From: JAVXGM01 sp036657395
GTDB taxonomy: Bacteria; Bacillota; Clostridia; Peptostreptococcales; Anaerovoracaceae
Direction of reading: 5' to 3'
DNA: 64,000 nucleotides
NCBI GenBank assembly: GCA_036657395.1
Contig: JAVXGM010000002.1
Span: forward strand, 1-64,000
The translations under genes and the position numbers were made by a program. Positions 1-8,479 of the stretch are shown here, in pieces; within the stretch, counting starts at the first letter, position 1; every line of letters starts with the position of its first letter. Below the pieces are notes generated by a model. It was not told the DNA's origin, searched no databases, and saw nothing but the letters and a program-made list of their open reading frames with translations.

Positions 1-2
1 CC

Positions 3-2525
3 GGCTCAAATGTGAAAGAATGGGAAACCGCCTTATCGAGATCAGGGGCATCTAACCCTGTTTTTATCGTAAACAATAAATATGGAATATATAAAAGTGA
101 CGGAAATGTTTATGAATGTAATGAAAACGCAGAGGCAACCGCAACGATTGTCGACCCAAAAGCACTTACCCAGCTTTTCATTGCAAGTGATGTCGCCAAG
201 ATTAAAGACAGTGCTTTTTTTGGGTGCAACCAATTAATTGATGTTGATTTTTCAAAGGTAGCAAACCTTAAAACTATTGGAACATCAGCCTTTTCTGGCT
301 GCACCGGTCTTGAAACTATAAGGGATTTTCCCCAAAGTGTGACGGAGATTAATGCTAACGCATTTGCAAATTGCAAAGGCTTAGAGAGTTTTGATTTAAC
401 AAATGCAAAGAGCCTAACTTCAATGGGGGACGCAGCTTTTAGCGGCTGCGAAAGTTTAAAAACCATGGCAATTCCAGATAGTGTTAAAACAATCGGCGTA
501 CTTGCGTTTGGCACCTGCAAAAATCTCACAAGCGTCACTATGCCAAAAAATATTACAAAAATGGAAAATTCAACGTTTTTTGGGTGCAATAAGCTAGAAA
601 CTATTGAGATCCCCAAAAATGTTACAGAAATCGGCCACTATGCCTTTTATAACTGCCAAAGCCTATCTTCGGTGAACTTTTTCAATCAAAACCCGCCAAA
701 ATTCCAAGAGAATTCACCAGATGTTCCACAAGGGGCTTCATTTGGAAACACTAAAGACGGAATAAATGTTTTCCTTCCTAGTGGTGCAAATGAAGATAAT
801 TGGCGTCAAAAACTTATAGCCGCAGGAATGACAAATCCTATTTTTTTTACAGTGGACAGAGTCCCACCAACTGCTAGTATCAAAGTAGGGGACAAAGCCT
901 ATAACCAAGTAACCGACCCTATCACTTTTGACACGCTGTTAAAAGACAAAGCAGAGATTACAATCACCGCAAATGATACAGACTCTGGAATAAAGAATAT
1001 AGAGTATCAAGAAGTGTCTAGCGAAGCTGATTATAAGGCAGAGGGGACATGGAAATCATACACGCAAAAGTTTGATATAAGTAATAGGGGTAAAAATATA
1101 ATCTATGTAAGAGCCACAGATTCCGCAGGTAATCAAACGATTATAAACACAAACGGATTTATAATTTATAACGATAGTCAGCTTCAAACAGAGATTACAG
1201 AGTTTGATAAAAAAGAAGGAAATCAAAAAGATATTTTAGTAAAAGTTAATCTAAATGGCAACACCTTGAAAAATATTACAAATGGCGAAACTGTTTTAAA
1301 AAGCGGATCAGATTACATTATAAACGATAGTTCTCCTGCAAAAAATTCGGTGTCGTCCCCTGAAAGCGGCTTAACGCTTGCTATTCAAAAAAGCTACCTT
1401 GCAAAGCTTCAAAGCGGAATTCAAACCCTAACCTTTAATTTTAATCCATACGGAGTTGAAGGCGGTTTAGTGCTTAATACTCCTCTTGAAATCACAATTA
1501 AAGAGGCAGGGCATACTCACGAGTTTAATGCCGAGTTTACAATTGACAAAGCTGCCACCTGCACACAAAAAGGCAAAAAGTCAAGGCATTGTAAGGACTT
1601 TGCACTTTGCGGTGGTAAAACAGATATAACCAAAATAGAATTAGCCCCACACACTGGCGGTGTTGCAAACTGCCACGCAAAAGCTATCTGCTCCGTTTGC
1701 AATAATGGGTATGGCGAAATTGACCCAAACAAACACGATGGAGGAACAGAGGTTAAAAAAATAAAGCTTCCAACCCATAAAGAAGAAGGATATTCAGGAG
1801 ATACTTATTGCAAAGGCTGTAATGCAGTGCTTAAATTAGGCAAAGTATTTTCGAAAACTCCACATACAACTTTGCCCGGATGGCACCATGATGAAAAGTC
1901 ACATTGGCATGAATGCCAGGACTGCAAGGAAAAATTTGAAATAGCCGATCATACCTGGGTAACTGAGGCAAGCCTGTTAGCAAAACCAGATTTGGCAAAA
2001 AATAAATACGAAATTATCACAGAAGACTTGATTAATATAATTCCGGGTGAAAAATCACAATTGGTGAAATATATCTGCAGTGTTTGCGGTACAAAACAAA
2101 CAAATGAATTTCAGTTTTCCCGCAAAGTTGAAGAAATGAAAACAGGCATGGACCTAATCTATACAATTGGAACAGGAGACGGTGCAACCTTCACTTCTGA
2201 TGCTAATATAAATGGCTTTTTAGGTGTAGGAATTGACGCTAAAGCAATGAAATCTGAAGATATAAAGGTAAAAGCAGGCAGTACAATAGTTACAATAAGT
2301 AGCGAATATATGGACACTCTCTCTAATGGAAAACACACAGTATCAATATATTCAACAACAGGTACAGCTACTGCAACTTTCACAGTTAAAGGAGAAGAAT
2401 CTTTAAATCCAATCACAGGCGACAATGGTAATATGCCACTATGGATTAGCCTGCTATTCGTTTCAGGCGGTGCATTATTACTGTTTGGAATAAGCAAAAA
2501 ACGCAGAAAAGTAAATGAAAAATAA
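3..2525 (+). CDS. BspA-type leucine-rich-repeat cell-wall protein, 5' truncated
   Basis: Sortase-anchored surface protein of unknown ligand. The frame is open to the left edge (first full codon at 3), so the true start lies outside; 840 residues are visible. Residues about 50-230 are LRR_5 units with repeating AF..C..L cores. An Ig-like domain with a DSAGN motif follows (about 285-390), then a CBM_X2-like domain (about 393-500), then a Cys/His/Trp-rich stretch with paired CxxC motifs (about 505-690). A second X2-like unit precedes the C-terminus. The end has NPITGD, a hydrophobic helix and KKRRK, a sortase sorting signal of the NPxTG type. The first visible residues (GSN..W...L..SGASNPVF) match the end of the LRR block (SGAN..W...L...GMTNPIF), so another LRR block probably lies upstream. 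Surface location is well supported; binding partner is not. Confidence 0.85.
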   Translation, partial: GSNVKEWETALSRSGASNPVFIVNNKYGIYKSDGNVYECNENAEATATIVDPKALTQLFIASDVAKIKDSAFFGCNQLIDVDFSKVANLKTIGTSAFSGCTGLETIRDFPQSVTEINANAFANCKGLESFDLTNAKSLTSMGDAAFSGCESLKTMAIPDSVKTIGVLAFGTCKNLTSVTMPKNITKMENSTFFGCNKLETIEIPKNVTEIGHYAFYNCQSLSSVNFFNQNPPKFQENSPDVPQGASFGNTKDGINVFLPSGANEDNWRQKLIAAGMTNPIFFTVDRVPPTASIKVGDKAYNQVTDPITFDTLLKDKAEITITANDTDSGIKNIEYQEVSSEADYKAEGTWKSYTQKFDISNRGKNIIYVRATDSAGNQTIINTNGFIIYNDSQLQTEITEFDKKEGNQKDILVKVNLNGNTLKNITNGETVLKSGSDYIINDSSPAKNSVSSPESGLTLAIQKSYLAKLQSGIQTLTFNFNPYGVEGGLVLNTPLEITIKEAGHTHEFNAEFTIDKAATCTQKGKKSRHCKDFALCGGKTDITKIELAPHTGGVANCHAKAICSVCNNGYGEIDPNKHDGGTEVKKIKLPTHKEEGYSGDTYCKGCNAVLKLGKVFSKTPHTTLPGWHHDEKSHWHECQDCKEKFEIADHTWVTEASLLAKPDLAKNKYEIITEDLINIIPGEKSQLVKYICSVCGTKQTNEFQFSRKVEEMKTGMDLIYTIGTGDGATFTSDANINGFLGVGIDAKAMKSEDIKVKAGSTIVTISSEYMDTLSNGKHTVSIYSTTGTATATFTVKGEESLNPITGDNGNMPLWISLLFVSGGALLLFGISKKRRKVNEK

Positions 2526-2549
2526 AAAAAAGCAATAAACAAAACACAG

Positions 2550-2606
2550 GCAACATCAAAAGTATGTTGCCAGTCTGACAGACCCTATATAGGGTCTGTT
2601 TTCTTG
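2550..2606 (+). terminator. Intrinsic terminator pair after the LRR protein
   Basis: Two hairpins in series. The first has 7-bp arms (2550-2556 with 2564-2570). The second is a perfect 22-base palindrome (2578-2599, 11-bp arms) followed by a T-rich tail. The second has the form of a rho-independent terminator. Confidence 0.85.
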
Positions 2607-2699
2607 TTTTGTAAACTAGGAAATTCAAGGGTTGTAGCTTGACAGAATAGTAGGTTTATGATAGCGTATTGAGGTAGTTTCAAAAGGAGGAACAGTATA

Positions 2700-3434
2700 A
2701 TGATTAGAGAAAGCAGCAAGAACTTAAGAACCATAGGGCGGTACGCACTGGAAGGCAATTGGAAAATAGCAATAATAGTTGTACTCATATACGAAGTTTG
2801 TATAAGTCTTCCACCAATGATTCTTAATTATCTATTTGGGATGAATCTTTTGGAAAATTACAGTGATGGAAATGTTCCGTTGGCGGCACTTTACATATTT
2901 ATTGTGCAAGGTCCACTCATACTGGGGATAACAATTTTCTTTTTAAACTTGTTTAGAAAAAAACCTGTAGAGCCAGCAATGGCTTTTGTTGGATTTGAAT
3001 ATTTTGTTAAGGCTTTTTGTGTTTTATTTATGGTTGGCTTATTCACATTTCTATGGTCACTATTATTTATTGTTCCGGGTATTATTGCAGCAATAAGGTA
3101 TAGTCAAGCAATTTATATTATGGCAGATGATCCGACAAAAGGTGTAATGCGGTGCATTGATGAGAGTAAATGGATGATGAGAGGTAATAAAGGCAAGTTT
3201 TTTGCCCTTAATTTAAGTTTTATTGGATGGTATATAGTTGGAATTTTACCGACAGGAATTGTTGGATGTATCATAGAAAATGATTCATCCTTTTGGAATG
3301 CTTTTGTTATCTGGATTTTCAGTTTATGTGTGATAGTGGTTACAACATATAGGCGGTCAACATGTACAGGTTTTTATGAAATTTTAGTTGGTAATTTAAA
3401 GCAATCCGATGAATATATTTCACAAGAAAGATAA
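2700..3434 (+). CDS. DUF975 family integral membrane protein
   Basis: Polytopic membrane protein of 244 residues with the N-terminal RxxxKNLRxxGRxALxGNW pattern typical of DUF975, followed by about five or six hydrophobic segments. The central GIIAAIRYSQAIYIMADDP region is the most conserved part of this family. The function of the family is unknown. The start is fixed by AAAGGAGG about 10 nt before the ATG. A TTGACA box at 2639-2644 with a weak TAGCGT 17 nt later may be its promoter. It stands alone between terminators with the next small gene, which may be co-transcribed (21-nt gap). Confidence 0.8.
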   Translation: MIRESSKNLRTIGRYALEGNWKIAIIVVLIYEVCISLPPMILNYLFGMNLLENYSDGNVPLAALYIFIVQGPLILGITIFFLNLFRKKPVEPAMAFVGFEYFVKAFCVLFMVGLFTFLWSLLFIVPGIIAAIRYSQAIYIMADDPTKGVMRCIDESKWMMRGNKGKFFALNLSFIGWYIVGILPTGIVGCIIENDSSFWNAFVIWIFSLCVIVVTTYRRSTCTGFYEILVGNLKQSDEYISQER

Positions 3435-3455
3435 AAATACACACGAGGTGTGAAA

Positions 3456-3731
3456 ATGAGAGCAGAATTTGAAACGGAAAATTATAAATTCTTTTGCCAC
3501 GAAAAATGTGAATGTTTTCCATGTCATGAAGTAAGTGACTTAGAAAAGTTCAACTGTATATTTTGTTTTTGTCCACTTTATGCGCTGAAAAAAGAGTGTG
3601 GTGGAGACTTTGTTTATACTGAGAAAGGCATTAAGGATTGTAGTAATTGCACTATCCCTCATAATCCCGGAGGGTATGATCGCATTATCGAAAAGTACAA
3701 AAAAGTTGTAGCAATGACAAAAGAAAAATAA
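3456..3731 (+). CDS. Cysteine-rich small domain protein (PF04071-like)
   Basis: Small 91-residue protein that is almost entirely one Cys-rich domain: ECECFPCH near the N-terminus, then FNCIFCFCPLY, ECGGDF, and KDCSNCTIPH. This order matches the 'cysteine-rich small domain' family, probably a metal-binding module. Family members often occur beside or fused to cobalamin genes, but no such gene is near here. ATG at 3456 is preferred over GTG at 3450 because GAGGTG at 3445-3450 is then a properly spaced ribosome site. Exact role unknown. Confidence 0.75.
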   Translation: MRAEFETENYKFFCHEKCECFPCHEVSDLEKFNCIFCFCPLYALKKECGGDFVYTEKGIKDCSNCTIPHNPGGYDRIIEKYKKVVAMTKEK

Positions 3732-3736
3732 TCAGT

Positions 3737-3775
3737 AGGCTGACCATATCATTATAATCAGGTCAGCCTCTTTTG
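3737..3775 (+). terminator. Intrinsic terminator
   Basis: Arms AGGCTGACC (3737-3745) and GGTCAGCCT (3761-3769) pair perfectly over a 15-nt loop and are followed by CTTTTGATTTTTT. Confidence 0.9.
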
Positions 3776-3789
3776 ATTTTTTGGAACTA

Positions 3790-3818
3790 TTGACAATCCC
3801 GTACGCATACCATAAGGA
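3790..3818 (+). promoter_or_regulatory. Possible sigma-A promoter of the ATPase/wall-module run
   Basis: TTGACA at 3790-3795, 17-nt spacer, TAAGGA at 3813-3818. The -35 is consensus but the -10 is poor, so this is tentative. It lies just after a terminator and just before the first gene of the run, where a promoter is needed. Confidence 0.4.
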
Positions 3819-3843
3819 AGATAAGGAAAAAAGGGGGATTTTC

Positions 3844-4968
3844 ATGAAAGGAATTAAGCGACACATTTATCCAGGAGGTAATACACCGGAAGGTTTTTAC
3901 TCTTATTACCAGTATATACTTGGGCAGAAGGAGGCTAATAGGATTATTTGCCTTAAAGGTGGACCGGGTGTAGGGAAATCTACTTTTGTTAGAAGTGTAG
4001 GAGAACACTTTTTAGATCAAGGGGAAGACGTTGACTTTATGCAATGTTCTTCAGACACTGATTCCTTGGATGGCATCGTTCTAAAAGGGCGTAAAATTGC
4101 AATAATCGATGCTACAAGCCCACACATGGTGGATCCTGTGAATCCTGGAGCAGTAGACAGTATTATTCATCTAGGAGAGTTTTGGGATGGGGAAGCAATT
4201 AAAAAAAATAAAAGCCTTGTGATGGAAAGTAATAGGAAGATTAAGATGTGGTTTGGCTATTGTTATAACTATCTTAAAAGTGGAGCTAGTCTTTATGATA
4301 ACCTGGCAGACACTTATGAAAGCGCTATTGAGGATGGAGAACTTTACAAGATTACCGCTAAGATAGTAGGAGATGAACTAGGACATAAAGAAATAACCTT
4401 AAACCCAGGCCAGTTAAAAAAATACTTTGCAAGTGGAATCACGCCAACAGGTTGTCAGCATTACCTAAAGACTCTCATAAGAGGCTATAAAAAGATTTAC
4501 TTACTCAATGGGCCTGTAGGGCTTAGCAATCAGAGGATGTTGAATATTATTACTGAAAGCGCTATGTATAGAGGAATGGACGTGGAAGCATATTATTGCC
4601 CTATGAAGCCAGAAACAAAGATGGAGCATTTGCTTATTCCAGACCTTGATATGGCATTTCTTTCATTAAACTCTTACCATGACATTGAACTTTGGGAGTT
4701 GGATGGAGATGGAGGATTCTCACCCGAGATCAAGATGGTAGACATGAATGACATGATCAACTGGAATGACTTAGAAGAGCAACAGGATATAATAGAAAAC
4801 AGCAGACAAAAACTAGATGAAATGATTGATAACTGTGTTAAATGTATAGCTAAAGCTAAGAAAGAACATGATATTTTAGAGAACTATTATATTCCCAACA
4901 TGGATTTTAAAAAAATAGAAGTGTTGCGAGATGAAATCATTGGCAAAATAGAGAAAAACGTATTATAA
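3844..4968 (+). CDS. P-loop ATPase, PRK06851-like, unknown role
   Basis: Cytoplasmic protein of 374 residues. Walker A is clear: GGPGVGKST at residues 39-47. The second half begins a similar fold (LIRGYKKIYLLNGPVGLSNQ) with a degenerate P-loop, so the protein looks like a duplicated NTPase with one active site. The C-terminal 60 residues are charged and probably helical. This resembles the uncharacterised PRK06851 ATPase family of Clostridia. The start is ATG 3844, with AAGGGGGA 5-12 nt upstream; an in-frame extension to 3781 would overlap the preceding terminator. It precedes the D-Asp ligase by 52 nt and may be co-transcribed, but a link to cell-wall synthesis is only positional. Confidence 0.75.
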   Translation: MKGIKRHIYPGGNTPEGFYSYYQYILGQKEANRIICLKGGPGVGKSTFVRSVGEHFLDQGEDVDFMQCSSDTDSLDGIVLKGRKIAIIDATSPHMVDPVNPGAVDSIIHLGEFWDGEAIKKNKSLVMESNRKIKMWFGYCYNYLKSGASLYDNLADTYESAIEDGELYKITAKIVGDELGHKEITLNPGQLKKYFASGITPTGCQHYLKTLIRGYKKIYLLNGPVGLSNQRMLNIITESAMYRGMDVEAYYCPMKPETKMEHLLIPDLDMAFLSLNSYHDIELWELDGDGGFSPEIKMVDMNDMINWNDLEEQQDIIENSRQKLDEMIDNCVKCIAKAKKEHDILENYYIPNMDFKKIEVLRDEIIGKIEKNVL

Positions 4969-5020
4969 TATAGGTTAAAGGTTTATGCCTTTACAAGAAT
5001 ATACTAATGAGGAGAATACA

Positions 5021-6226
5021 ATGAATAAAAAATTCATACCATTACTTTTTGCAGGAGATATTAATGTTTGCAGTGTAGCAAGAGCATTTCATGAAGAATA
5101 CGGCATTTCTGTCAACGTGTATGGCAAATACCCAACAGGGCCTTGTATGAGCAGTAAAATTATGAATTATAAAGCTAACGAAAAAGCAGATGAACAAGAA
5201 ACTTTTTTGAAGCTAGTAAATGACTTTGCGACGGCGCATAAGGAGGAGACAATCCTACTTGTGGGCTGTGGCGATAGTTATGTTCAGCTTATGAGTGAAA
5301 ATAAAGGGGATTTTCCAGACAATGTTATAGCACCTTACATTAACATTGATTTGATGAACGATTTAATACACAAAGAAAAGTTTTACGCTATGTGTGAGCA
5401 GATCGGAGTAGACTACCCAGATACTTTTGTACACAAAAAAGAAATGGGAACTGAAGTTACCCTTCCATTTGCTGGCCCATTTATTTTAAAGCCAGCAAAT
5501 GGGATTGAGTACTGGAGACATCCTTATGCTACACAGAAAAAAGTGTACAAGGTTGACACCATAGAAGAGGTAAAATCCGTATTAAATGATATTTACAATT
5601 CAGGATACGACGATTCAGTGATTATACAAAATTTCATTCCTGGAGATGACACATACATGCGTGTGCTTACTAACTACTCAGATAAAGAGGGTAAGGTGAA
5701 AATGATGTGCCTAGGCCATGTACTTTTAGAAGAACATACACCTCACGGCATTGGCAATCATGCAGTAATTATTACCCAGCACAACCAAGAGCTTGAAGAA
5801 AAGTACAAAAAGCTTTTAGAAGATATAAATTATGTGGGATTTTCCAACTTTGATATTAAATATGATCAACGAGATGGGAAGTACAAGGTATTTGAAATAA
5901 ACACAAGACAAGGCAGAAGCAACTATTATGTTACTGGTGCCGGAGCAAATGTGGCAAAGTATTTAGTTGATGACTATATATTGGACAAGCAATTAGAATT
6001 TAAGTCTGTGGATGTAGAGAGTATGTGGACAGTAGTACCAGAAAAGGTGGCATTTGATTTTATAAAGCCACAGGAATACAAAGAACAGATGAAACGGTTG
6101 ATCAATGAAGGAAAGTGTGTGAATCCGTTACTATACAAACCGGACAATGGGTTTATCCGTAAGCTTAGAATCAAAAAGAACATGAATAGACATTACGCAA
6201 ATTTTGAAAAATACGTAGGAAAATAA
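5021..6226 (+). CDS. ATP-grasp carboxylate-amine ligase, probable D-aspartate ligase
   Basis: 401-residue ATP-grasp enzyme. The N-terminus (FIPLLFAGDINVCSVARAFH) matches the COG3919/Asl type, whose studied member, Aslfm of Enterococcus faecium, couples the beta-carboxyl of D-Asp to the epsilon-amino group of L-Lys in the peptidoglycan precursor. The ATP-binding segment FILKPANG lies near residue 160, and the metal-binding end of the ATP-grasp fold is FEINTRQGRSNYY near 295-308. The start is ATG 5021 with GAGGAG 6 nt upstream. It is followed after 18 nt by an aspartate racemase and then by a MurE, which supplies the D-Asp and the Lys-containing acceptor in the proposed pathway. The ATP-grasp class is firm; D-Asp specificity is inferred from context. 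Confidence 0.8.
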   Translation: MNKKFIPLLFAGDINVCSVARAFHEEYGISVNVYGKYPTGPCMSSKIMNYKANEKADEQETFLKLVNDFATAHKEETILLVGCGDSYVQLMSENKGDFPDNVIAPYINIDLMNDLIHKEKFYAMCEQIGVDYPDTFVHKKEMGTEVTLPFAGPFILKPANGIEYWRHPYATQKKVYKVDTIEEVKSVLNDIYNSGYDDSVIIQNFIPGDDTYMRVLTNYSDKEGKVKMMCLGHVLLEEHTPHGIGNHAVIITQHNQELEEKYKKLLEDINYVGFSNFDIKYDQRDGKYKVFEINTRQGRSNYYVTGAGANVAKYLVDDYILDKQLEFKSVDVESMWTVVPEKVAFDFIKPQEYKEQMKRLINEGKCVNPLLYKPDNGFIRKLRIKKNMNRHYANFEKYVGK

Positions 6227-6244
6227 TTTGATTTGGAGAGAAGG

Positions 6245-6967
6245 ATGAGAGATAAATTATTAGGGGTGATTGGCGGCATGGGGCCTTTGGCTACGCAGCT
6301 ATTTTACAAGATGATTATAGAAAAAACAAATGCTCACAAAGATCAGGAGCACATTGATATGATTATCCTAAACCATGCAAGTATGCCGGACAGAACCAAG
6401 GCTATATTTGATGGAGCAGAGGACGAATTGCTAGAACACTTAGAAGAGGACGCTGACTTTTTAGAAAAAGGTGGAGCAGAATATGTGGCAATTCCATGTA
6501 ACACTTGCCATGTTCTAGTAGACCGACTTCAAAATAAGACAGACCTTAAGATTATTAATATGATAAATGTAACAGTTGACCATGTTAAGGCTCTTTATGG
6601 TAGTGGATGTAAAGTGGGTATTATGGCCACAGATGGCACGGTTAAGATGGGACTTTATCAAAAAGAATGTGAAGCAAAAGGACTGGTGCCTATAATACCT
6701 TCAACGGCAAACCAAAAAATAGTGATGAAAATTATATATGAAGGCATAAAGGACGGAAGTCCAATTGATCTTTCAGAATTTAAAAAGGTGGAAGACCAGT
6801 TTAGAAAAGAAGATTGTGACTGTGTAATTATGGCGTGTACAGAGCTTTCCTGTTTTAAGGAAATGTACAATCTGCCCGAATATTTTGTAGATGCTATGGA
6901 AGTAATGGCGTGTAAGGCGATTACCTTATGCGGAAAGAAAATTAAGGAGACAAAGAATGATCAATAG
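6245..6967 (+). CDS. Aspartate/glutamate racemase family, probable aspartate racemase
   Basis: 240-residue PLP-independent racemase. GVIGGMGPLAT at the N-terminus is the family signature, and the two catalytic cysteines are visible in IPCNTCH (Cys85) and IMACTELS (near residue 200). MurI, the glutamate racemase, is encoded separately at 20573, so this copy is more likely to interconvert L- and D-aspartate. Its place directly between a D-Asp ligase homologue and murE supports that. ATG 6245 has GGAGAGAAGG immediately upstream; an in-frame TTG at 6233 is less likely. The last 11 nt overlap the start of murE, suggesting coupled translation. Confidence 0.85.
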   Translation: MRDKLLGVIGGMGPLATQLFYKMIIEKTNAHKDQEHIDMIILNHASMPDRTKAIFDGAEDELLEHLEEDADFLEKGGAEYVAIPCNTCHVLVDRLQNKTDLKIINMINVTVDHVKALYGSGCKVGIMATDGTVKMGLYQKECEAKGLVPIIPSTANQKIVMKIIYEGIKDGSPIDLSEFKKVEDQFRKEDCDCVIMACTELSCFKEMYNLPEYFVDAMEVMACKAITLCGKKIKETKNDQ

Positions 6968-8468
6968 ATTACACCTTATGGAAGAATACGTGGAAGCATT
7001 AAAAGCACAGGATCTAGTTATAGAATCTAATTTTGAAGTTAAACTTATGAAGAAAAAAGTAGGATATGTTTCTTTTAACTCTCAAGATATTAAATACGAT
7101 ACCTTGTTTATCTGTAAAGGAGCCCACTTCAAGGCAGAGTACCTGAAAGGTGCATTAGAAGAAGGAGCGTTTGCTTATGTAAGTGAGAAAAAATATGACA
7201 TTAAAGAAGATACGCCATATATTATAGTCAATGATATGCGCAAAACTATGGCTCTTATTGCAGATATTTACTACAACCAGGTGTGGAAAGAACTTTCACT
7301 AATTGGGATAACAGGAACAAAGGGAAAATCCACCACCACATACTTTATGAAGTACATCCTGGACGATTATCTTAAAGCACAGAAAAAACCCAGGAGCGGA
7401 GTCATTTCAGGCATTGACAACTATGATGGAGTTGTAAATGAGGAGTCTCATTTGACTACACCGGAAGCCTTGGATCTTCAGAGACATTTTGATAATGCAG
7501 TAAGAAGTGGAATTGAATTTTTATCCATGGAAGTTTCCAGCCAGGCTCTGAAATATGATAGAACCCTAGGAATTACTTTTGATGTAGGTTGCTTTTTAAA
7601 TATTGGGACAGACCATATTAGCGATATTGAACACACTAGCTTTGAGGATTACTTAGCATCTAAGATGATTCTATTTGGTCAGTGTAAGACAGCTTGTATC
7701 AATTTGGAAAGCCAATATGCCCAGAACGCTTTAAATGCAGCTGAAGGCAATGCAAAACGAATAATCACTTTTGGATATACGCCAGAGGCTACAATATATG
7801 GATACAACATTAAGACATCAAAGAAAGATATTACTTTCTCAGTAAAAAGCGATAGCTTTGATGAAGAGTTTAAGATTGGAATTCATGGACTTTTCAACGT
7901 GGAGAACGCATTAGCAGCAATTTCAATTTCCTACGGCTTAAACATTCCTTTGGAATACATTAAATCTGGACTTAAAAAAGCTCAAGTAAGTGGAAGAATG
8001 GAGATTTACACAAGTAAATCAGGAGAATTAGATGTAATTGTAGATTACGCCCACAACCAGATGAGCTTTGATTCACTTTTCAAATCAACTAAGAAAGAGT
8101 ATCCAGGTAAGAAGATTACAATCGTTTTTGGTTGCCCAGGGAAAAAAGCTTTAGGGCGAAGAAAAGAGCTTGGAGATTTGGCCGGGGAATACGCAGACAA
8201 AGTGTATATTACAGAAGAGGATGCAGGAGAAGAGCCAGTAATGAAAATTTCTCAGGAAATCGCCTCCCATGTAAGTAAATTTGATTGTGATTGCCAGATT
8301 ATAAATGACAGAGAAGAAGCCATTAAACAGGCCATTGAAACGGCTGACGACAATACAATCATACTAATTACAGGGAAAGGAAGAGAGACTAGGCAGAAAA
8401 GAGGAACCCAGTATATTGACTGTATATCTGATGTAGAATACGTACAAACATTTCTTGCAGAAAAATAA
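6957..8468 (+). CDS. murE: UDP-N-acetylmuramyl-tripeptide synthetase, Lys-type MurE
   Basis: 503-residue Mur ligase that adds the third amino acid to UDP-MurNAc-L-Ala-D-Glu in the cytoplasm. The ATP-binding loop GITGTKGKSTTTY is near residues 115-127; SSQALKYDR, the IGTDHI segment and the C-terminal DYAHN and GKGRET motifs are present. The N-terminal domain (DTLFICKGAHFKAEYLKGAL) closely resembles the L-Lys-adding MurE of streptococci rather than DAP-adding enzymes. At the position that is DNPR in DAP enzymes and DDPN or DNPA in Lys enzymes, this protein reads TEEDAGEEP (about 419-427). Context with the D-Asp ligase points to an L-Lys or L-Orn wall. ATG 6957 has AAGGAG upstream. Confidence 0.85.
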   Translation: MINRLHLMEEYVEALKAQDLVIESNFEVKLMKKKVGYVSFNSQDIKYDTLFICKGAHFKAEYLKGALEEGAFAYVSEKKYDIKEDTPYIIVNDMRKTMALIADIYYNQVWKELSLIGITGTKGKSTTTYFMKYILDDYLKAQKKPRSGVISGIDNYDGVVNEESHLTTPEALDLQRHFDNAVRSGIEFLSMEVSSQALKYDRTLGITFDVGCFLNIGTDHISDIEHTSFEDYLASKMILFGQCKTACINLESQYAQNALNAAEGNAKRIITFGYTPEATIYGYNIKTSKKDITFSVKSDSFDEEFKIGIHGLFNVENALAAISISYGLNIPLEYIKSGLKKAQVSGRMEIYTSKSGELDVIVDYAHNQMSFDSLFKSTKKEYPGKKITIVFGCPGKKALGRRKELGDLAGEYADKVYITEEDAGEEPVMKISQEIASHVSKFDCDCQIINDREEAIKQAIETADDNTIILITGKGRETRQKRGTQYIDCISDVEYVQTFLAEK

Positions 8469-8479
8469 GGAGTGTTGTA

